DNA of 64,000 bases from Parus major (Eukaryota > Chordata > Aves > Passeriformes > Paridae): assembly GCF_001522545.3 (NCBI RefSeq), contig NC_031769.1, positions 3,021,120-3,085,119 of the forward strand. The letters are read 5' to 3'. This document shows, in pieces, positions 12,650-26,753 of this stretch (within the stretch, counting starts at the first letter, position 1; the number at the start of each line of letters is the position of its first letter). Both the position numbers and the translations under genes were made by a program. The notes under the pieces are model-generated. The model was not told the DNA's origin, did not search any database, and worked only from the letters and a program-made list of their open reading frames with translations.

Positions 12650-12904
12650 CACAGAACCACAGAATCCTGGAAGGGTTTGGGTTGGGAGGCACCTTCAAGA
12701 TCATTTCATTCCACCTCTGTCATAGCAGGGACACTTTCCACTATCCCAGGTTACTCCAAGCTCTGCCCAGCCTGGCCTTGGACACCTCCAGGGATGGAAC
12801 ATCCATCATTTTCTCTGGAAACCTGTTCTAGGATGAATTATCACCTAGAGATGCATATTTTCTTCCCCTAAACAGAAAGGGCAATGAGAGAAAGCCTAAT
12901 TTTA
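12650..12904 (-). mobile_element. CR1 tail with non-CR1 head (composite repeat, copy 2, inverted)
   Basis: 12650-12829 is reverse CR1 beginning with the 3' end CACAGAACCACAGAATCCTG. 12830-12904 is the same unusual head found at 10214-10287, about 2.4 kb away in opposite orientation. Confidence 0.78.
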
Positions 12905-13339
12905 AGTTTAAACCAGCTGGAATCAGAGGAATTGTACAGGTATTGTGCAGGTTTCTCTGGCAGAGTGGTACATGAAGAACAATAAATTGTGATCCAACTC
13001 ACCAGCACCTGACCCACCTCAGTGTTTTCCATCAGCTCTCCTTAGACAGCTGCAGCCTCAGGAAAGTTACTCAGAACCATGTTATGATTATTTAGAACCC
13101 ATTCTTTATGTAATTAGACTTATAAACCATCAGAGCAATTCCTACTGGTGCAGCATTATCAGTAATTTGTTTTATGGGATGACATTATCAGAGATCCAAG
13201 TGCAGCACTGTTTGCAGAGAACTTTTTTTAAAAATTGTCCTAATTAATCAAAAAGAACATTAGAAAAAAATTCGTTGAGATATTTCACTTCTAATGTACT
13301 GAGTTAGTAATAGATTATATTGAAATGTAAAAGGCAAAG

Positions 13340-13640
13340 CACTCAAAACACTTTTTTTATTTGAATAACTAATTTAACTAATTTTATAGCATAATATTTT
13401 TATAAAATAAATTTTATCCTATTATAAAAATATGACTTCTTGCTAAATCCAACATATATTTTAATTATAAATACACATTTGTTGTACATTATTATCCTAA
13501 TTAAATTGTGTAAATATTTTATATTATTATATATCTAATGATTCATATGCTATAAATATTATGAAACATTTTATAAAAATATAATACCTGATATATTAAA
13601 TACACTGCATTTATAACTTTTTTTATCCCTTGAAGATTTT
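13340..13640. other. AT-rich intronic tract, no gene
   Basis: About 300 bp of TATAAAAT and AATTTTAT sequence without regular periodicity. It is not recognised as a transposon. Confidence 0.6.
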
Positions 13641-16600
13641 ATACATGGCAAAGATCAGCTTTTAAATTACAGGAGCTGTTATTTACAATCAGAGATGTGT
13701 AAATTCTTTTTTTTTGCTTTTTAACCTGTTTAGTTCTTTGCAGTCACCAGATATTTATTTCTCAGCTCACACTTATTGCTGCTCTTGCATTGATACCTGC
13801 CAAGAAAACCTCATCCAAGAAAATCTCCAGAATCTCTTAAGTGCTGCCAGCCAATTGGCCTTAGGTGAGCTTTGAAGAGTTTTAAAGGGAAACTTCAATT
13901 TGGCAAAATCTGTGGAACATTTCTTTGTCTAATTAGGCAGGAGAATAAAAAGCCAATAAGCTGGGAAATCAAGCAGAGTTGTTTCTTTTAAACCCCCTTT
14001 AAATATAATAAAAAGGATTGGCTTCTCCTCTTGAGAAAGTCACGGCTTTGCTGGTCAGGAGGCAGGAGACTGTGAAATTACTGAAAAAAATTGAAAAAAT
14101 TGTAAAGTTTAGGGTTATTTTTTTTTCCCCATCACTGCTGGGTACAGGATGAGACTTCCAAGCTGCCAGGAGCCGAGGCAGTGCCAGGCTCAGCAGCTGC
14201 AGATAATCCAGCCTTGCTGGGGACACGGGATGCTGGAGACCACGGGAGCTGCTGGAGGCAGCTCTGCCTGGCACCACCTGCTCCCCCTCGCCTCCTTTAT
14301 TTCTGGGGACAGCCAGAACATCATCATCCTCCCCCAGCACCAGGTCTGACTCACTTCCCTCCCTTCTGAGGGGAAGGGGATGGCATCCTGCACTTTATCA
14401 ACTCTGTCTTTCATTAATTGTCCAGGCTGAGACAGATGGGGAGAGGGAGCCGCTCCAGCCGCGCCTCGCGGGCTTCTCGTACATCACACTGCTCCAAATT
14501 TTAATCCTCAGAGTAATTTCTGGAAAAGCCATCATGAAAAACCCTGCCTGAAGGTTGCAGAGTCAGGACAGAGTTTGGGAAGATGGGTTAATAACCATAA
14601 AAACGTGTTGCTCTTCCACGCAGCTCCATCTTCCCTTGGTAGCATCCTATGGCCAAAACCTGGTGGAAAAAGGGATTGACCAGCATAGAACACTGCCAGC
14701 TGTGGCCTGTCTTTGTCAATAGTTCAATTAATATTATCTAACCATGCAACTGGTTATGGTGTTGAAGCAGCTGGATAGAAATAAATACATATATATAAAA
14801 TATTATATATATTTAATATGTTTTTCCCACAGGTATTAATGTGCCTCGCAGTGAACCTGGCTTTCAGCTAGGGCTAAAAAGGTAAAAAATCTTCCCAAGC
14901 TGGAGATCTGAATGGTCCACTGACAGTTTTGCCACCCTTGGAGTGATATTTGGCCCATTATGAGATTTATGGGCCTGTGAAGAAGACATCTGGAAAGATC
15001 TCTGGGATAAACAGTTGCCATGGAGACAGAGAAAGTAGAAATTTTTTCAGACTGTCTTTTTTCGTAATTTGGAGTCTGCATTCCTTTGGAAATGGAGACA
15101 GGATTTAATGGCATGGAAGGAGATGAGGAGAAAATTTAACAGCAGGTCTCTTGAGCCTTGAGGATTCACAATAATAAATTCACAGCTTCAACTCTTTTCT
15201 ATCTCAAAAGAAAAGAATGATAACATCTTCCTTTGATTTGTTCATTTCTAACTAATCTCACTCCAGCACTGGACTGGGACTAGAACGGGACACAAACCTT
15301 GAAACGGTCTCTGAGTTTGAGTCTTAAAAAATGCCAACACAGGAGAGCAGGATTTTCAAAGGGAATTATTCAGGCAAAGCCTGAGGTTAATAATTGCCTA
15401 GTCAATAAGATTTGTCAGGAATTTTGACTTGTTCCTAAAAGGAAACCAAAGGAAACAGGCAAGCAATAAACAACTGAAAAAAGCAGCTGACCTCAAGGCT
15501 ATGCTATGGATAATTTCAGAAATTAAACTGTGGTACTCATATATTAAGATCCCTCCAAAGGAATTTACAAATTATTACTATTTTTTGTGCTTCAGGCTAT
15601 CTCTGGGTGTTAAAAACATTTTCTGCTCTTTTTTACAGCTGGAAAACAAAACCAAACAAACCAGAACAAATGGCGACACTGAAATCTAAATGTTCTCCAG
15701 GGCCAGAGTTGTAAAATCAAGCTGCCCCTTCATATTCTGACTCCTTCTCCCCACCTCCTTGCTTTTCTGGTGTTTATAAATAGAGTTATCTCCGTGGAAA
15801 ATGTAGGAGAAGACAAGTTACAACCAATCTTGGGCCAAATTCACTCCTGATGTCACCAGAGTGACGCCAGTGGGGACACTCCTGAGAGGCATTTGTTCCT
15901 TGTTTACTCCTTCAAACCTTCGGAGGATGAGAAATGACTGAATTAAATAACTTAATTCCTTCCAGCGTGCAAATTCCATCATCTGCCCTGGAAATTGTTC
16001 CAGTGGTGAGTCAAACAATTCCTTATTAGAGCTCGTGGGACCTGATGGTCTAGTGGAGGAAACAAAGGAAATAAATACATTCTCAACAGGCAGTTGTGTC
16101 TGTCCCCTGTGAAGGGGGACGTGCACATGCTGCATTTCACGCTCCTGAGCAGGAACACAGAGTTTAGTGTCAGAGTTTAACAAATCCTCCCTCCTCTTCC
16201 ATACTGAACTTCTCTGAGGGCCCACAACGTATTCAGAGTGGAAAAAAATAACACTGCAAATTCAGTGTGATTCAACCTCACTGGGGTCACTGGAAATGGG
16301 ATAAACAGTTCTATATATTCTATAAAATAGAAGATGTCAGAAGTATTTCTGATATTTAGGTACAGGGAACACGTTAGGTGAAAATTCCCAGAAAGCCACA
16401 GCAAGACCCAAAATTACAGTTGTGTTAATGCAAAATCTGAATAAATAGAGACAAGATAATTCCTCTTTGTTTTGAAGAAGTGTGATGGGTCTGGCTTTCT
16501 TTATCTAAAAGCTGGCAGGATACACCAAGAAATGGGGAGTGGCTGCCAAGAGGACTTGACAATTAATGGTCAATTCACAGGAGCAGCAACACCAAGAACA

Positions 16601-18467
16601 TACAGAGATATGGATCCAGCCCTCAGCAGTTCTGGGTTAGTCACTGCCTCCATAAAAGCCATTGATGGAATCATTGAAGGAAGAAGTGTTTTGGAAAGAA
16701 TGTGGATTTTACCAGTATTTGTGAAGAACAAACCAAAATCTGCACGTCCTCAATTTCTTATGGCTTATTCCTGTAAATGAGGAGTTAATTCCAAAAGAGC
16801 TAATTAGTTTCTCCATGTCTAAAGCTGCTGTGAGTAAGAGACCAATTGATTTAGAAAGTTTACAGATGGGTTAAAAAAGAAATATAAAAATTAAGTAAGT
16901 ATATTTTTATTCCTTCTCACCCTCTTCCTATTAGAAAGGGTTAAAGATCATGGAGGAAGGAAATTGTTTTGTGGTCTTTCTCTCAAATATTTGTGGGCAG
17001 GTAATTACCCTCCCATATGAAAATCTCCATGCATCTAATCAATTTATTTTTTTTTAATTGGAATATGAAATCATTATGGAAAAATAGAAAATAATCCTAA
17101 AGGGACCTGTGGAGTTCACAGAGCTCCCTTCTTTCACACAGGCAAAATAAACCATAACTAAAGTATCCAAAAGGAATTTGGGGAGTTCTCATTGTCTATG
17201 ACATGTTTGTTAGCTGGACAAAGCACGAAAAAAAATATTACAGGGCACAATTCTGTGTGGTTGAGTTACAAAGATCCAGAAACTTCTTTATGTTTCAGTC
17301 AACTTGAGAATTTTTGACTTGCAGGGATGACAATAACTTCAGTGTCATTTATAAAGACAATAATAAATTTCTCCCTGATATTCTAAGAATGAACAGATGT
17401 TGTGTTATTTAGCAGATTTAAAATGAAATCCTGATGTGACCCTCAGATATAAGTTTTTATAACTGTAGGTGTGTATTTATGCATGTATAGAGTAAAGGTT
17501 TATATTTACATTCATCTTCAGACAGATTACCCTGTCCACATTCTATTGGAGATACAGGTAGAAGAAAAATTAGGAAGCATACAAAATCCACTCAGTTTAT
17601 CACCCAAGTGAGAAATCTTATTCATGTGAGCAGGAATGCTCAGCTGCTGTAACCACACCACTGGAAAATCTCTTTATCAGTTCTCAATCCAGTGGAATAA
17701 TGGGAAACAAATCATTTCTGGTCTGTCCTGCATGAAGACAATTATGAAACAGTCTTTCTGACTGGGAGCACCCTGTTTAATTCTGTTCAGGTTTATTCAG
17801 TTCTGATAACCCTGGGTTCTGGTGTGGGCACTTTACAGGTTAGCAGAGAAGGGGTGGAATTACATTAATCATTATTTTTTATGGCCAAAAACCCTGAGCA
17901 GACTCAAGTCCTTTCCTGTCTTGGGAATAAGGATGAGGCACATTCTTAAAATACACCCAAAAATCCTTCAGAGAGTTTTATTAATTGTTTGTGTTATTTC
18001 AATTTGGCTTTGTTCTTGGCTTGGCCATACTCATTACACATTCTAATAATTGTTTTTCTCCTCCAAAGCATTTCCTTGTGCATTGACTTCTGTGTCCAGT
18101 AATTTTTTCAGCCAGATCCTGGCTGGTCACTCAGTGATGGATCCTTCCAGCCTTGCCTTTTGTTTGGGTTGTGATTTGCACTTGTTTTGTTCCACTCTGC
18201 TCCCTTCGATTTGTTTTTGTGCAAAAGGACACAAACCAATCGATTCCAGCAGCTGTGGGAGCAGGAAATGTATGGCTTGATTACCAAAAGTGCAAGCTGC
18301 CATGGAAGTCTGAAATGGCTTTTAGGGTAATCAGAAAGGCAAGGAAAAGGATCAATAGGAAAAGCATCTGCAGGTGCTTGTCCTCAAGACTGAACTCTGC
18401 TCTTGAAGGGTGAAAATGATGTTGTTTAACCAATGTCCAGCTATTTGCCTAAGGTTCTCATTTGGTT

Positions 18468-18640
18468 TACCAAAAAAACCCCAAACAAACCACCAAAAAC
18501 CAAACAAAATCCACCAAAACTTAAAAAAAACAAAGCAACAAAAAAAACCCAAAAAACAATGCCAATAAACCCCAACCAACCAAAAAAACCCAAAAAAACC
18601 CCAACCAATACAACAACCAAAACGCCAACTAGAAAAACAA
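18468..18640. repeat. A/C-rich low-complexity tract
   Basis: About 170 bp almost free of G and T, made of AAACC, CCAAAA and AACCAACC variants. In the sense of ADCYAP1R1 transcription it reads as a T/G-rich tract. Confidence 0.9.
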
Positions 18641-20365
18641 AATAATGAGCAATATGAACACTGAAAAAAAGAGGAATTCCAGGACTGGAAAGTGAAATAG
18701 GCAGCTCAGATCTCTGAAATTATGAATAAGCCTTCAGTGGAACTCAGTTTGCTTATCTAGGCACCTTAATTTAGGTTTTTTAATATGCAAACTGGATGTA
18801 AATCTCAGTATCTATCAACTCTACAAGGAGTCTTGGGAGACTCCCCAGCTAATTTAGGCAATAATTTAGATGTTTAACATCCAGTGATGCAATTTTTCCC
18901 CAAGAGGGGCATTTTTTCCCTAAATACAGAGCCCAGCACAGTTCCCTTTATGGAAACACACGCCAAAAATGCCCAATGGATTCAGCAGGAGTTGAGATGG
19001 GATTGAGAGGAGCAGAATTCCACCTGTTCTTGGTGTTGACAACAGAACCCTTCCACTGCCAGCTGGGGATTGGCTGCTCTCATTTTGGTAAAAAATGTGT
19101 TTACTCAAGGAATCATCAAAATTTTAAAGGTGCAACTTGTCAAAGATCTTTTTAAAAAACAAGCTGATCACAGCTATAAATATTTTATTATCTGGGAAGT
19201 GAGGCTTTTTGGGTATTTCCACATGGCTTGAGGCTCAAAAAATATTCAAGTTAAAACTAAAAATGCCTCTAAACTCCATGTTTGCAATGTTGTGCAAGAG
19301 ACAGGTAATTACTTTGATTCATCTGTAAATAATTTATAAGACATTATACATTCATTGAGCTGTCAAAATCGTGAGCCTTCATGGCATCTGGGAGCAAAAC
19401 TCACAAAGGAAAAGAGGAGGAAAGAACATTTATTTTAACAGATCAATTTGAAGTCTTGTTGGCAAGTTTTCTAAATTCTATTCCTTTCCAGCTGTTTTGC
19501 AGGAATAATGGTTATACTGGAAAGAAAATGGACTCCAACTTTCAACTCCTGGTGATAGGAAATGAAGGAAAATCAGATGGCACATCAATAGGGCAGAAGG
19601 TCTTCTATCTCACTTCTGAAGTATCTTAATATATTTTCTTAAAATAGTTATAAAACATGGGCTGGCAAAATCATCTTTTTTCCTCTTTTTTTAATTTTTT
19701 TCTTTTTTCATAGGAGAGCCTACACGTCCACTTTAAGCAAATATTCTGTTTTCAGCCAGGTAAAGTGAGATTAATTTCACTTTTAAACCCAAGAGTGACA
19801 TTGCCAAAGAATTCTTGCACCACAGAATAACTTGTTTCTGTGGTGGAACTCACATTAGAAAATGAAATCTCAAGCTGGGAAGCAGAACATCACAGGCAAA
19901 GGTAATTTGCTTTCTTGCACAGAATGCAAAATTCTCCTCTCCAGGAGGAAATGTCGCCACATATTAAGCTTTATGACCCCCAAAACAAAATATGAGTTCT
20001 TTTTTTCCTTCATTTCTGTTACAAAGGACTGAAAAAACAGCATGACAGAATTTTCCCTTTGTACTTCCGTGTTCCCTCCTTTCCTTGTGAGAAATTTGGG
20101 GAAGGAATTGCACATTTTTCATTCCCTGCCTTTTTCCAGGAGCAAATCACCACGTCCACTCTGAGCCAGCAGTGCTGGATAGCAGCTCATGGGCAAAGCC
20201 AAGGTTCTCCCTTCCTCACCCTCATCCTCCTTTCCACAGAAACTCAAAAAAAAAAAAATATAATGAAGATTGGACCTCCAGCTCCTCCTCCTTTGTTCTT
20301 CCAGTGGTGCAGAAGCCCAAGAAATTTGTGTAAGAAAATAAAGCTTAGTAAGGGCTCAGGAGTTG

Positions 20366-20440
20366 ATATTTATGGAATGGTTGGATTGGAAAGAACCTTA
20401 AGGACCATTTAATTCCAATTCCCCTGCCATGGGCACAGAA
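20366..20440 (-). mobile_element. CR1 LINE 3' end
   Basis: Short reverse CR1 terminus: GGAATGGTTGGATTGGAAAG ... CCCCTGCCATGGGCAC. Confidence 0.75.
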
Positions 20441-21457
20441 TATATGAATGAGACTTTTGCAGCTCCTTTTGAGGGTAAATAGGGCTGAATTATCTCATTT
20501 TTGCCATGTTGAGATAAGTACATACAGAGATTTTCCTACCACTTACCAGATGGAGCAGTTAAAATCTTGTTACAGCACTGCAACTTGCTCATCCATTTGA
20601 AGATGATTTAACTTACTGTGCTTCAGTTTTATTTTGCTGAGGAAAAATCAATATGCAAAGCCTGTCTGGAGTCCAAATTATTACACTTATTCAGCTGCAT
20701 GTATTATTGAGTAGGCAGTTCCCTGTAATGAAGTTCTTGGCTTAAGTTTGTGAGGTATATTAAGAAGTAGTTGATGCAACAAGAAATGAAATTGTACAGT
20801 TGGGCAGTTTTAAGCACTGGTCACCTCAGTGAGAGCATCAGTGTGTGGTGAAATCTCATAAGAGAAAAACATTTCATGGTAAGAACGGGCTAAGAAGACT
20901 CTCTTGAGTCTTTGGTCCAATAAAATTTTATTCACAGCTTTCCCAATTGATCCTAAAGTACAGGCAAATAGAAAAAAAGGAGTGATTTTAAATAAAATGT
21001 CAGAATGTTCCTCCAGAAAACCCAAGTGCTGGTGAAGAGGTGACTCTTAAGTGGGCACAGGAGTTATCAACAGAATGCCATGGGAATTTCTTCCAGCCCT
21101 TTCTTGCTCCCATGGCTTTTATTGCTCTCCCAGCAGTGCTCTAAGTACAGGCAACCACTCCATGAATAAAGGAAGCAGCACCTGGCAGATGTGCTTTCCA
21201 GAGTGGGACTTAATGGACCATTTCCAACATCTACATTTGAATGGCTCTCCAAGTTTTTGTGGGGATAGATAGAAACAGGAAACTCTGGAGAACATTGTCC
21301 TCATTGGACAGCAGATGTTCAAAATGCATCTCAGGAGTCACTCCCCACAAAAACAGCTTTTGTCCTTGGACTGGGGAGGCAGCTTTGGGGCAATAGCCAA
21401 GCTGGGAACACCAAGGGCATGGAGACCAATCATTATGGATAAGTTCTGTGAGGAAAA

Positions 21458-21535
21458 CTCAGAGAATCCCAGAATCTCCTGAGTTAGCAGGGACACACAA
21501 GGATTGAGGAATCCAGCTGCTGGTCCTAGCTGAAT
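21458..21535 (-). mobile_element. CR1 LINE 3' end
   Basis: Reverse CR1 of the AGAATCCCAGAATCTCCTGA type, diverged and truncated. Confidence 0.6.
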
Positions 21536-22140
21536 CTCTGCTCCTTTTCCTGCTCCTGCCCCACAGAAAGGCAGAAGGAACAGAGATCCTGATTGTCATC
21601 ACCAGCAACAGGGAACATCACTGCAAATGGGGAGCCATTGCAGGGCATGGTGGGATGGGCAGATATTACAGATTTACCATCACACTGGGGAATAAACATG
21701 CAATTAACACAGCCCAGAGTCCTAATTTCAGTCTGTTTTGGTAGATCCTGTTATATTCACTGGCCATAATTAAGGAATTAATTATCTGCAGAAGCTCAAA
21801 GCTGAATAATTAAGGAGAGGATCAAAATCTGTATTTTGTCTGTATTAATGTGTATATCAGCATCTTTTTCATCCTTCCAGGCTTTTATAAGATCAAGCTG
21901 GGATCATAATCTCTTGCTGTACTGTCCTTTATTGCTGTACTGTCTTCTCCTTGCCTTTGGGAAGTTTGACTAAAACAACCAAATTTCCTGGATGTGATGT
22001 GCAGTAATCCTGGGTTTTCTCTCTTACAAACAAGTGCTCAGAATTATTCACTTTAGGAATATTTTTTTCTTTCTTTTTTGTCTACAATCAATGTATTTTT
22101 TTCATAGTTTGGTTAACATCCTCCAGCAAACAAAACTTCC

Positions 22141-22214
22141 CTTTTTTTTCTTTTTTTTGTGTTTTTTGTTTTGTTTGTTTTGTTTTGTTTTTTTTGTTGG
22201 TTGGTTGTTTTTAG
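22141..22214. repeat. T/G-rich low-complexity tract
   Basis: TTTTTTGT and GTTTT units followed by GTTGGTTGGTTG. It has the opposite strand asymmetry to the A/C-rich tract at 18468. Confidence 0.9.
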
Positions 22215-22262
22215 GATTTTCTTAGGAAACATGACTGCTTCTCTGGAAATGCCTATCTCTTT

Positions 22263-22375
22263 TCACTGAGATTCAGAGAACCATGAGTTTTTTGGGGTGG
22301 AAGGGACCTTGGAAAATCATCCAGTCCAAATCTGCTGCAATGATCAGAGACATCTTTAATTACAGCTTAAGTGTC
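22263..22375 (-). mobile_element. CR1 LINE 3' end, old
   Basis: TTGGGGTGGAAGGGACCTTG followed by a CTGCAATGATCAGAGACATC segment matches the reversed CR1 3' end with many substitutions. Confidence 0.7.
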
Positions 22376-23622
22376 TCACCTTCCACTCCAGTCCATGAAG
22401 TCAATGTATTTACTGAAGCTTTGGAAGCAATTCCTGGGATAAAATGAAGCTGTCTCTGGGCAGTGATCTGCACTTTGAAGTCTTCTATTTTCCATCACTG
22501 GTTATTCAGGGAGCCTGGGTGACAGACTGGACACAGGGGATTTAGGAAGCTCTGTCAGGTATTCTGACTCTGAGGATTTAATTTATTTTAACAAAGGTAA
22601 GGTTTTATTACAACCTTCGATTTTTCAGGGGACTGAGTTTCCAGTCTGGATCTTCTCAAGGCCCCATGTCAGAATGTCTGGGTTCCCTAAGGAATCCAGG
22701 GACTCTTGTGTTCACATGCATCTGGTCCTAAAAATCTCCAAATTCCCCATTTCTCTTGCTTCAGGAGCTTGTTGGACACCAGAAAGCAATTACAGGCAAA
22801 GTCTAGGGTTCATCCAGGGCTCCTCTGAAGTGTAATCATTGCCAGAGAGGAGAAACCCAAAGCCCATCAGTGCTGTCTGACTCCATGTCTCATCCCTGGA
22901 AATAAAGATCCCAGAAACCAGTCAATTGTGCCACTGCCTTCAGCAAGGATCGAGCTCTGTCTCTCACTGCTGTGTTTTCTCAGGGACACACACAGTCTGA
23001 AGCAGCAAAAAAGCATTGCTTTGTCAGAAAATCCAGCAGCCAGCCACAGAACAAGCCATGGGAATAAGAACCAAAGGGATTTTCACACAATTCCCTTTGA
23101 AAAGAAGATCCACTTGTCTGGCACCTGACTCACTCATTTTTACAGAAGCACAAGACATTTGCAGGACCTTTATGGAAACACGATCTCCATGCAAGGAAAC
23201 ACTCTTTGTCCAGCAACACAGAAGAGTCCAGCAGCTGCCTGCTGGGATAGACCACTGGTTTAGAAGGAGTTAACCATCACAGATCACTTACCAATTATCA
23301 CTCAATTAGAATTCAGATCACTCCTTAACAGATTTTTGGGGATTTGTATATTTGGCCGTGGTACCACAGACATTAAAAATTCGATGAGTGCATGTTGTCA
23401 CAGCTTCCAGCTGCTCATGGCTCTGCAGATACTGACAGATGAAACCATCCCTCATTAACTGGGTGAGTTTTACTGCTGCTCATCATTCATTTTTTAACTT
23501 CAGTGGCCTGCTAGAACATGATTGCAATCACATGTGCTGCTCACAGTGACTTGGGACAATGTGAATTAGAAGAGTACCAATGTCCCAGTAGTAAAATCAG
23601 TTGCAAAGGCACCTAAAATCAA

Positions 23623-23705
23623 GGAATTATGGAATGGTTTAGGTTGGAAGGGACAGTAAAGATCACTTCATTCCACCCCACCATGGGCAGGGACACTTTA
23701 CAAAG
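23623..23705 (-). mobile_element. CR1 LINE 3' end
   Basis: GGTTTAGGTTGGAAGGGACA and CCATGGGCAGGGACACTTTA in the reverse CR1 order, truncated after about 80 bp. Confidence 0.8.
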
Positions 23706-23755
23706 CATCAGGCTGCATCTAGTACACTGTGCATTTGAAAATGTTCATTAAAAAC

Positions 23756-23815
23756 CCCAAACCAACCAACCAACCAAGCAAAAATCAATGAAACACACAC
23801 AAAAAACCCCACTAA
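23756..23815. repeat. (AACC)n and A/C-rich tract
   Basis: CCAACCAACCAACCAAGC followed by ACACACAAAAAACCCCAC. Confidence 0.88.
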
Positions 23816-24994
23816 AAGTAAACAATAGAGGGGGAAAACCCTCACATTTTAATAAACTCTGCATAAACTGTAAAAAAAACTGCTGTCTTTGCTCTCAATC
23901 ATCATGAACTGGATGGTCAGAGTGTTCTTCTTGATAATAATTAAGTCTGGACCAAAGAAAAGAGAGGATTTAATGAACTGGATGTCATCACAGAAACAAG
24001 GAACTCACAGGTAGAACTGTGCAAAAAATGTGTATTTTACTTTTAAACTTTGTTTTAAAAATCCAATTCTGTTTAATTAAGTGAGAGTTTTTCCTCCATT
24101 TTGTCTGACATGAAAACAGAGTCAGGCAGAGAGGAAATTTCATTTTTAGCTTTTTATCTTGAATTTTATCATTTCTTTACTTTTTATCCCTGATTCAATT
24201 TAAGTACAAGTACCTCTGAAACAATGTTCTGTTGAACAGAACAATATGAAATGGCCATATATTTTCATTTTCCAAATTTGTTAATGGTTTCTATTTTTCA
24301 GCCTTAATTATTTTAAAATGTAACCTGAACATTTTTCAATGACTAAACTGCTCGCAGAGAAATACTTTTATTCAATCTGGTTCCCAGAAACTCATCTTAT
24401 CCGAGTCATTATCTTACCCAGCTGCCTGGACAAATTCAAATTCACCTTTCATTTTCTTTTAACTTATGTTCCTTGCCTATTACAGAAGGACTTCCTGGCA
24501 ATTCTGGAGATGACAAAAGTAATGGCTTTGAAAGAACCAGGTGGGAATTATCACAATGAATACACTATGGGATGGGAACAGCAGCTCAAACACATGTTTC
24601 ACAGCTAATGGTGTTTCCAGAGATGTAGATATTAAATTCCAGTACTTTCCTTTCCCTTTTTTTTTTTTTTTTTTTTTGAATGGAAGTCCAGCAAATGCTG
24701 AGATGATGACTAAACTCAGATTTATCAGCAGGGCTTGCAAAGGTGGCAGTCCTTGTTTAAACCACCAAAGTGTGTTCCTGCTGCCCGAGGAGATAACAGA
24801 AATTTCTGCCCCATTACAGCAAGCTTTGCATCTTTTTTCTCTGAGTCATCTTCCCTGACCCTCCCCAGGCTGATCATCACCTTGCCTGAGCTTTAACCAG
24901 GTTAGAGAGTCCATAGGGCTAAACTCATCCTCTGGCCTCCCTCTTGGGTCAGGAGAGAGAAAAAGACCTTTACAGAGAACAATTTATCCCCAAA

Positions 24995-25463
24995 TAGATA
25001 ATAATAATAATTAAATAAATAAATAATCAAATAAATAATTAAATAAATAAATAAATAAATAATGAACAATATTAAATAATAAACAATAAAAATAAATAAA
25101 AATATATATAATATATAATATAATATATATAATATATAAGATATAATATATAATATATAAGATATAAGATATAAGATATAAGATATAAGATATAAGATAT
25201 AATATATGATATAATATATAATATATAATATATAATATATAATTTATAATATATAATCTATAATATATATTCTGTAATATATAATATATAATATATAATT
25301 TATAATATATAATATATAATAAATAGTAAATAATAAGTAATAAATAATAAATAATAAATAATAAATAATAAATAATAAATAATAAATAATAAATAATAAA
25401 CAATAAATAATAAATAATAAATAATAAATAGTAAATAGTAAATAGTAAATAATAAATAATAAA
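24995..25463. repeat. Half-kilobase A/T array with heptanucleotide blocks
   Basis: Successive blocks of (AAAT)n, AATATATA variants, (GATATAA)n at about 25160-25203, ATATAATATATA, then (TAATAAA)n at about 25325-25463. G and C are almost absent. The long reading frames here translate only to tyrosine, isoleucine and leucine and are not genes. Confidence 0.95.
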
Positions 25464-26753
25464 GCTCTGAACCCAGAGCTACAAAGGAATAACTCCAAGG
25501 AAGGACACATGCCTCTACAGGGTTCAGACTTTGTTTAGGTCAGAGAATTGAGGGGTTATTCAGTAAAATGCAGAGAGATAAATTCCACCCCTGGAGACAA
25601 AGTGGTGAAAAAGAACTCACAAGGTTTGAGGTTAAGATTCTCACGACAGGGACTGAGGTATCCACACTGTGCTGTGGAACATCCACGGCAGGGCTGTGCC
25701 CAGGTGAGGCAGGGCACACCTGTGCACACCCCACCTTTTGCCAGGGCTCAGCACTGTCCCATGGACAGCACACAGCTCTGGAGACAAGGGGGCACTGCCT
25801 TGAGGAATCATTCTCTTGAAGGTGAAACACACACTGTGATCCCTGATGGAGAATTGCCCAGAGATTCCCAGTCTAGTGGCAATCCAGCTGGGCCTGGAAG
25901 GAAAAGCTGTCGGATCACACAAACTCTTTCTTCTCCCAGCACCATGAGAGTTATAATGCCAAAGAACATCCCTGCTCATCTGCCATCGATATTTTGTCTA
26001 GGGTGCAATGGGGATGGTATTTGAATCCCTCCTTCCAGGAATTCTTCAGAAAAGAAAAATTATTGTTGTACTGTTTGCCTCCCCAGGCAGAGCATCTAGG
26101 TAAATATAGCTTAGCTGTTTATTAAGGAGGAATGAGAAAGAAACATCCTGGAGGCTTTTCCAAGAAATGTGGTGGTTCATCCATTTGAGGTTTGTCCTGT
26201 CTGCAGCTGTGTCTAGCAAAAAACCTTTCCTTAAATTATTCCAGAGCAGCTTGGCTGTGACACAACACCCTTTCCTTCCCCTGCCAAAGCTGGTCCTGAA
26301 CTTTTCCAATGGCAATGCACTCCCAGGCTTTCAGCCTCACTGATGTGACTGAATTCACAGTAGCTCAGCATCAACCTTTTTAGCTTCAGCTGCTCCATTT
26401 GAGGAAAAGATGCTTAATGGAGCCAGAAGCTTGGTTTATGCCTGGAAAATGAAGATTTTGGTCATTATCACCAACAGAATTAATTAAACCCAACTTCAGA
26501 CCTCCACAATGATTGTGTTAATAGGCAATGCAGAAAAATTGACATTCATCAGACAACCTTTTCAGCAGTAGGTGGATGCAGAAATAGGGCAAGTGTAAGT
26601 TCTGTATTTGTTAAGCTTCAGTGAGTTCCAAGTTCTGATTTTGACCTCTTGACTATAAATAGTTTCAATATCTAGCACTGATAAAGATCTCTCTACTTTA
26701 TAAATCCATTTTGAGGTGACATGAATTATCCACTCTATCAGGTGAATGGACTT

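Noticed and set aside
12252..12831. 157- and 116-codon plus-strand frames
   Set aside because: They run from intron sequence into a reverse CR1 and match no known domain.
18433..18645. Lysine/proline/threonine-rich 70-codon frame
   Set aside because: Translation of the A/C-rich low-complexity tract.
25011..25403. 130-codon minus-strand frame of tyrosine, isoleucine and leucine
   Set aside because: Artefact of an A/T-only simple repeat, which lacks stop codons in one register.
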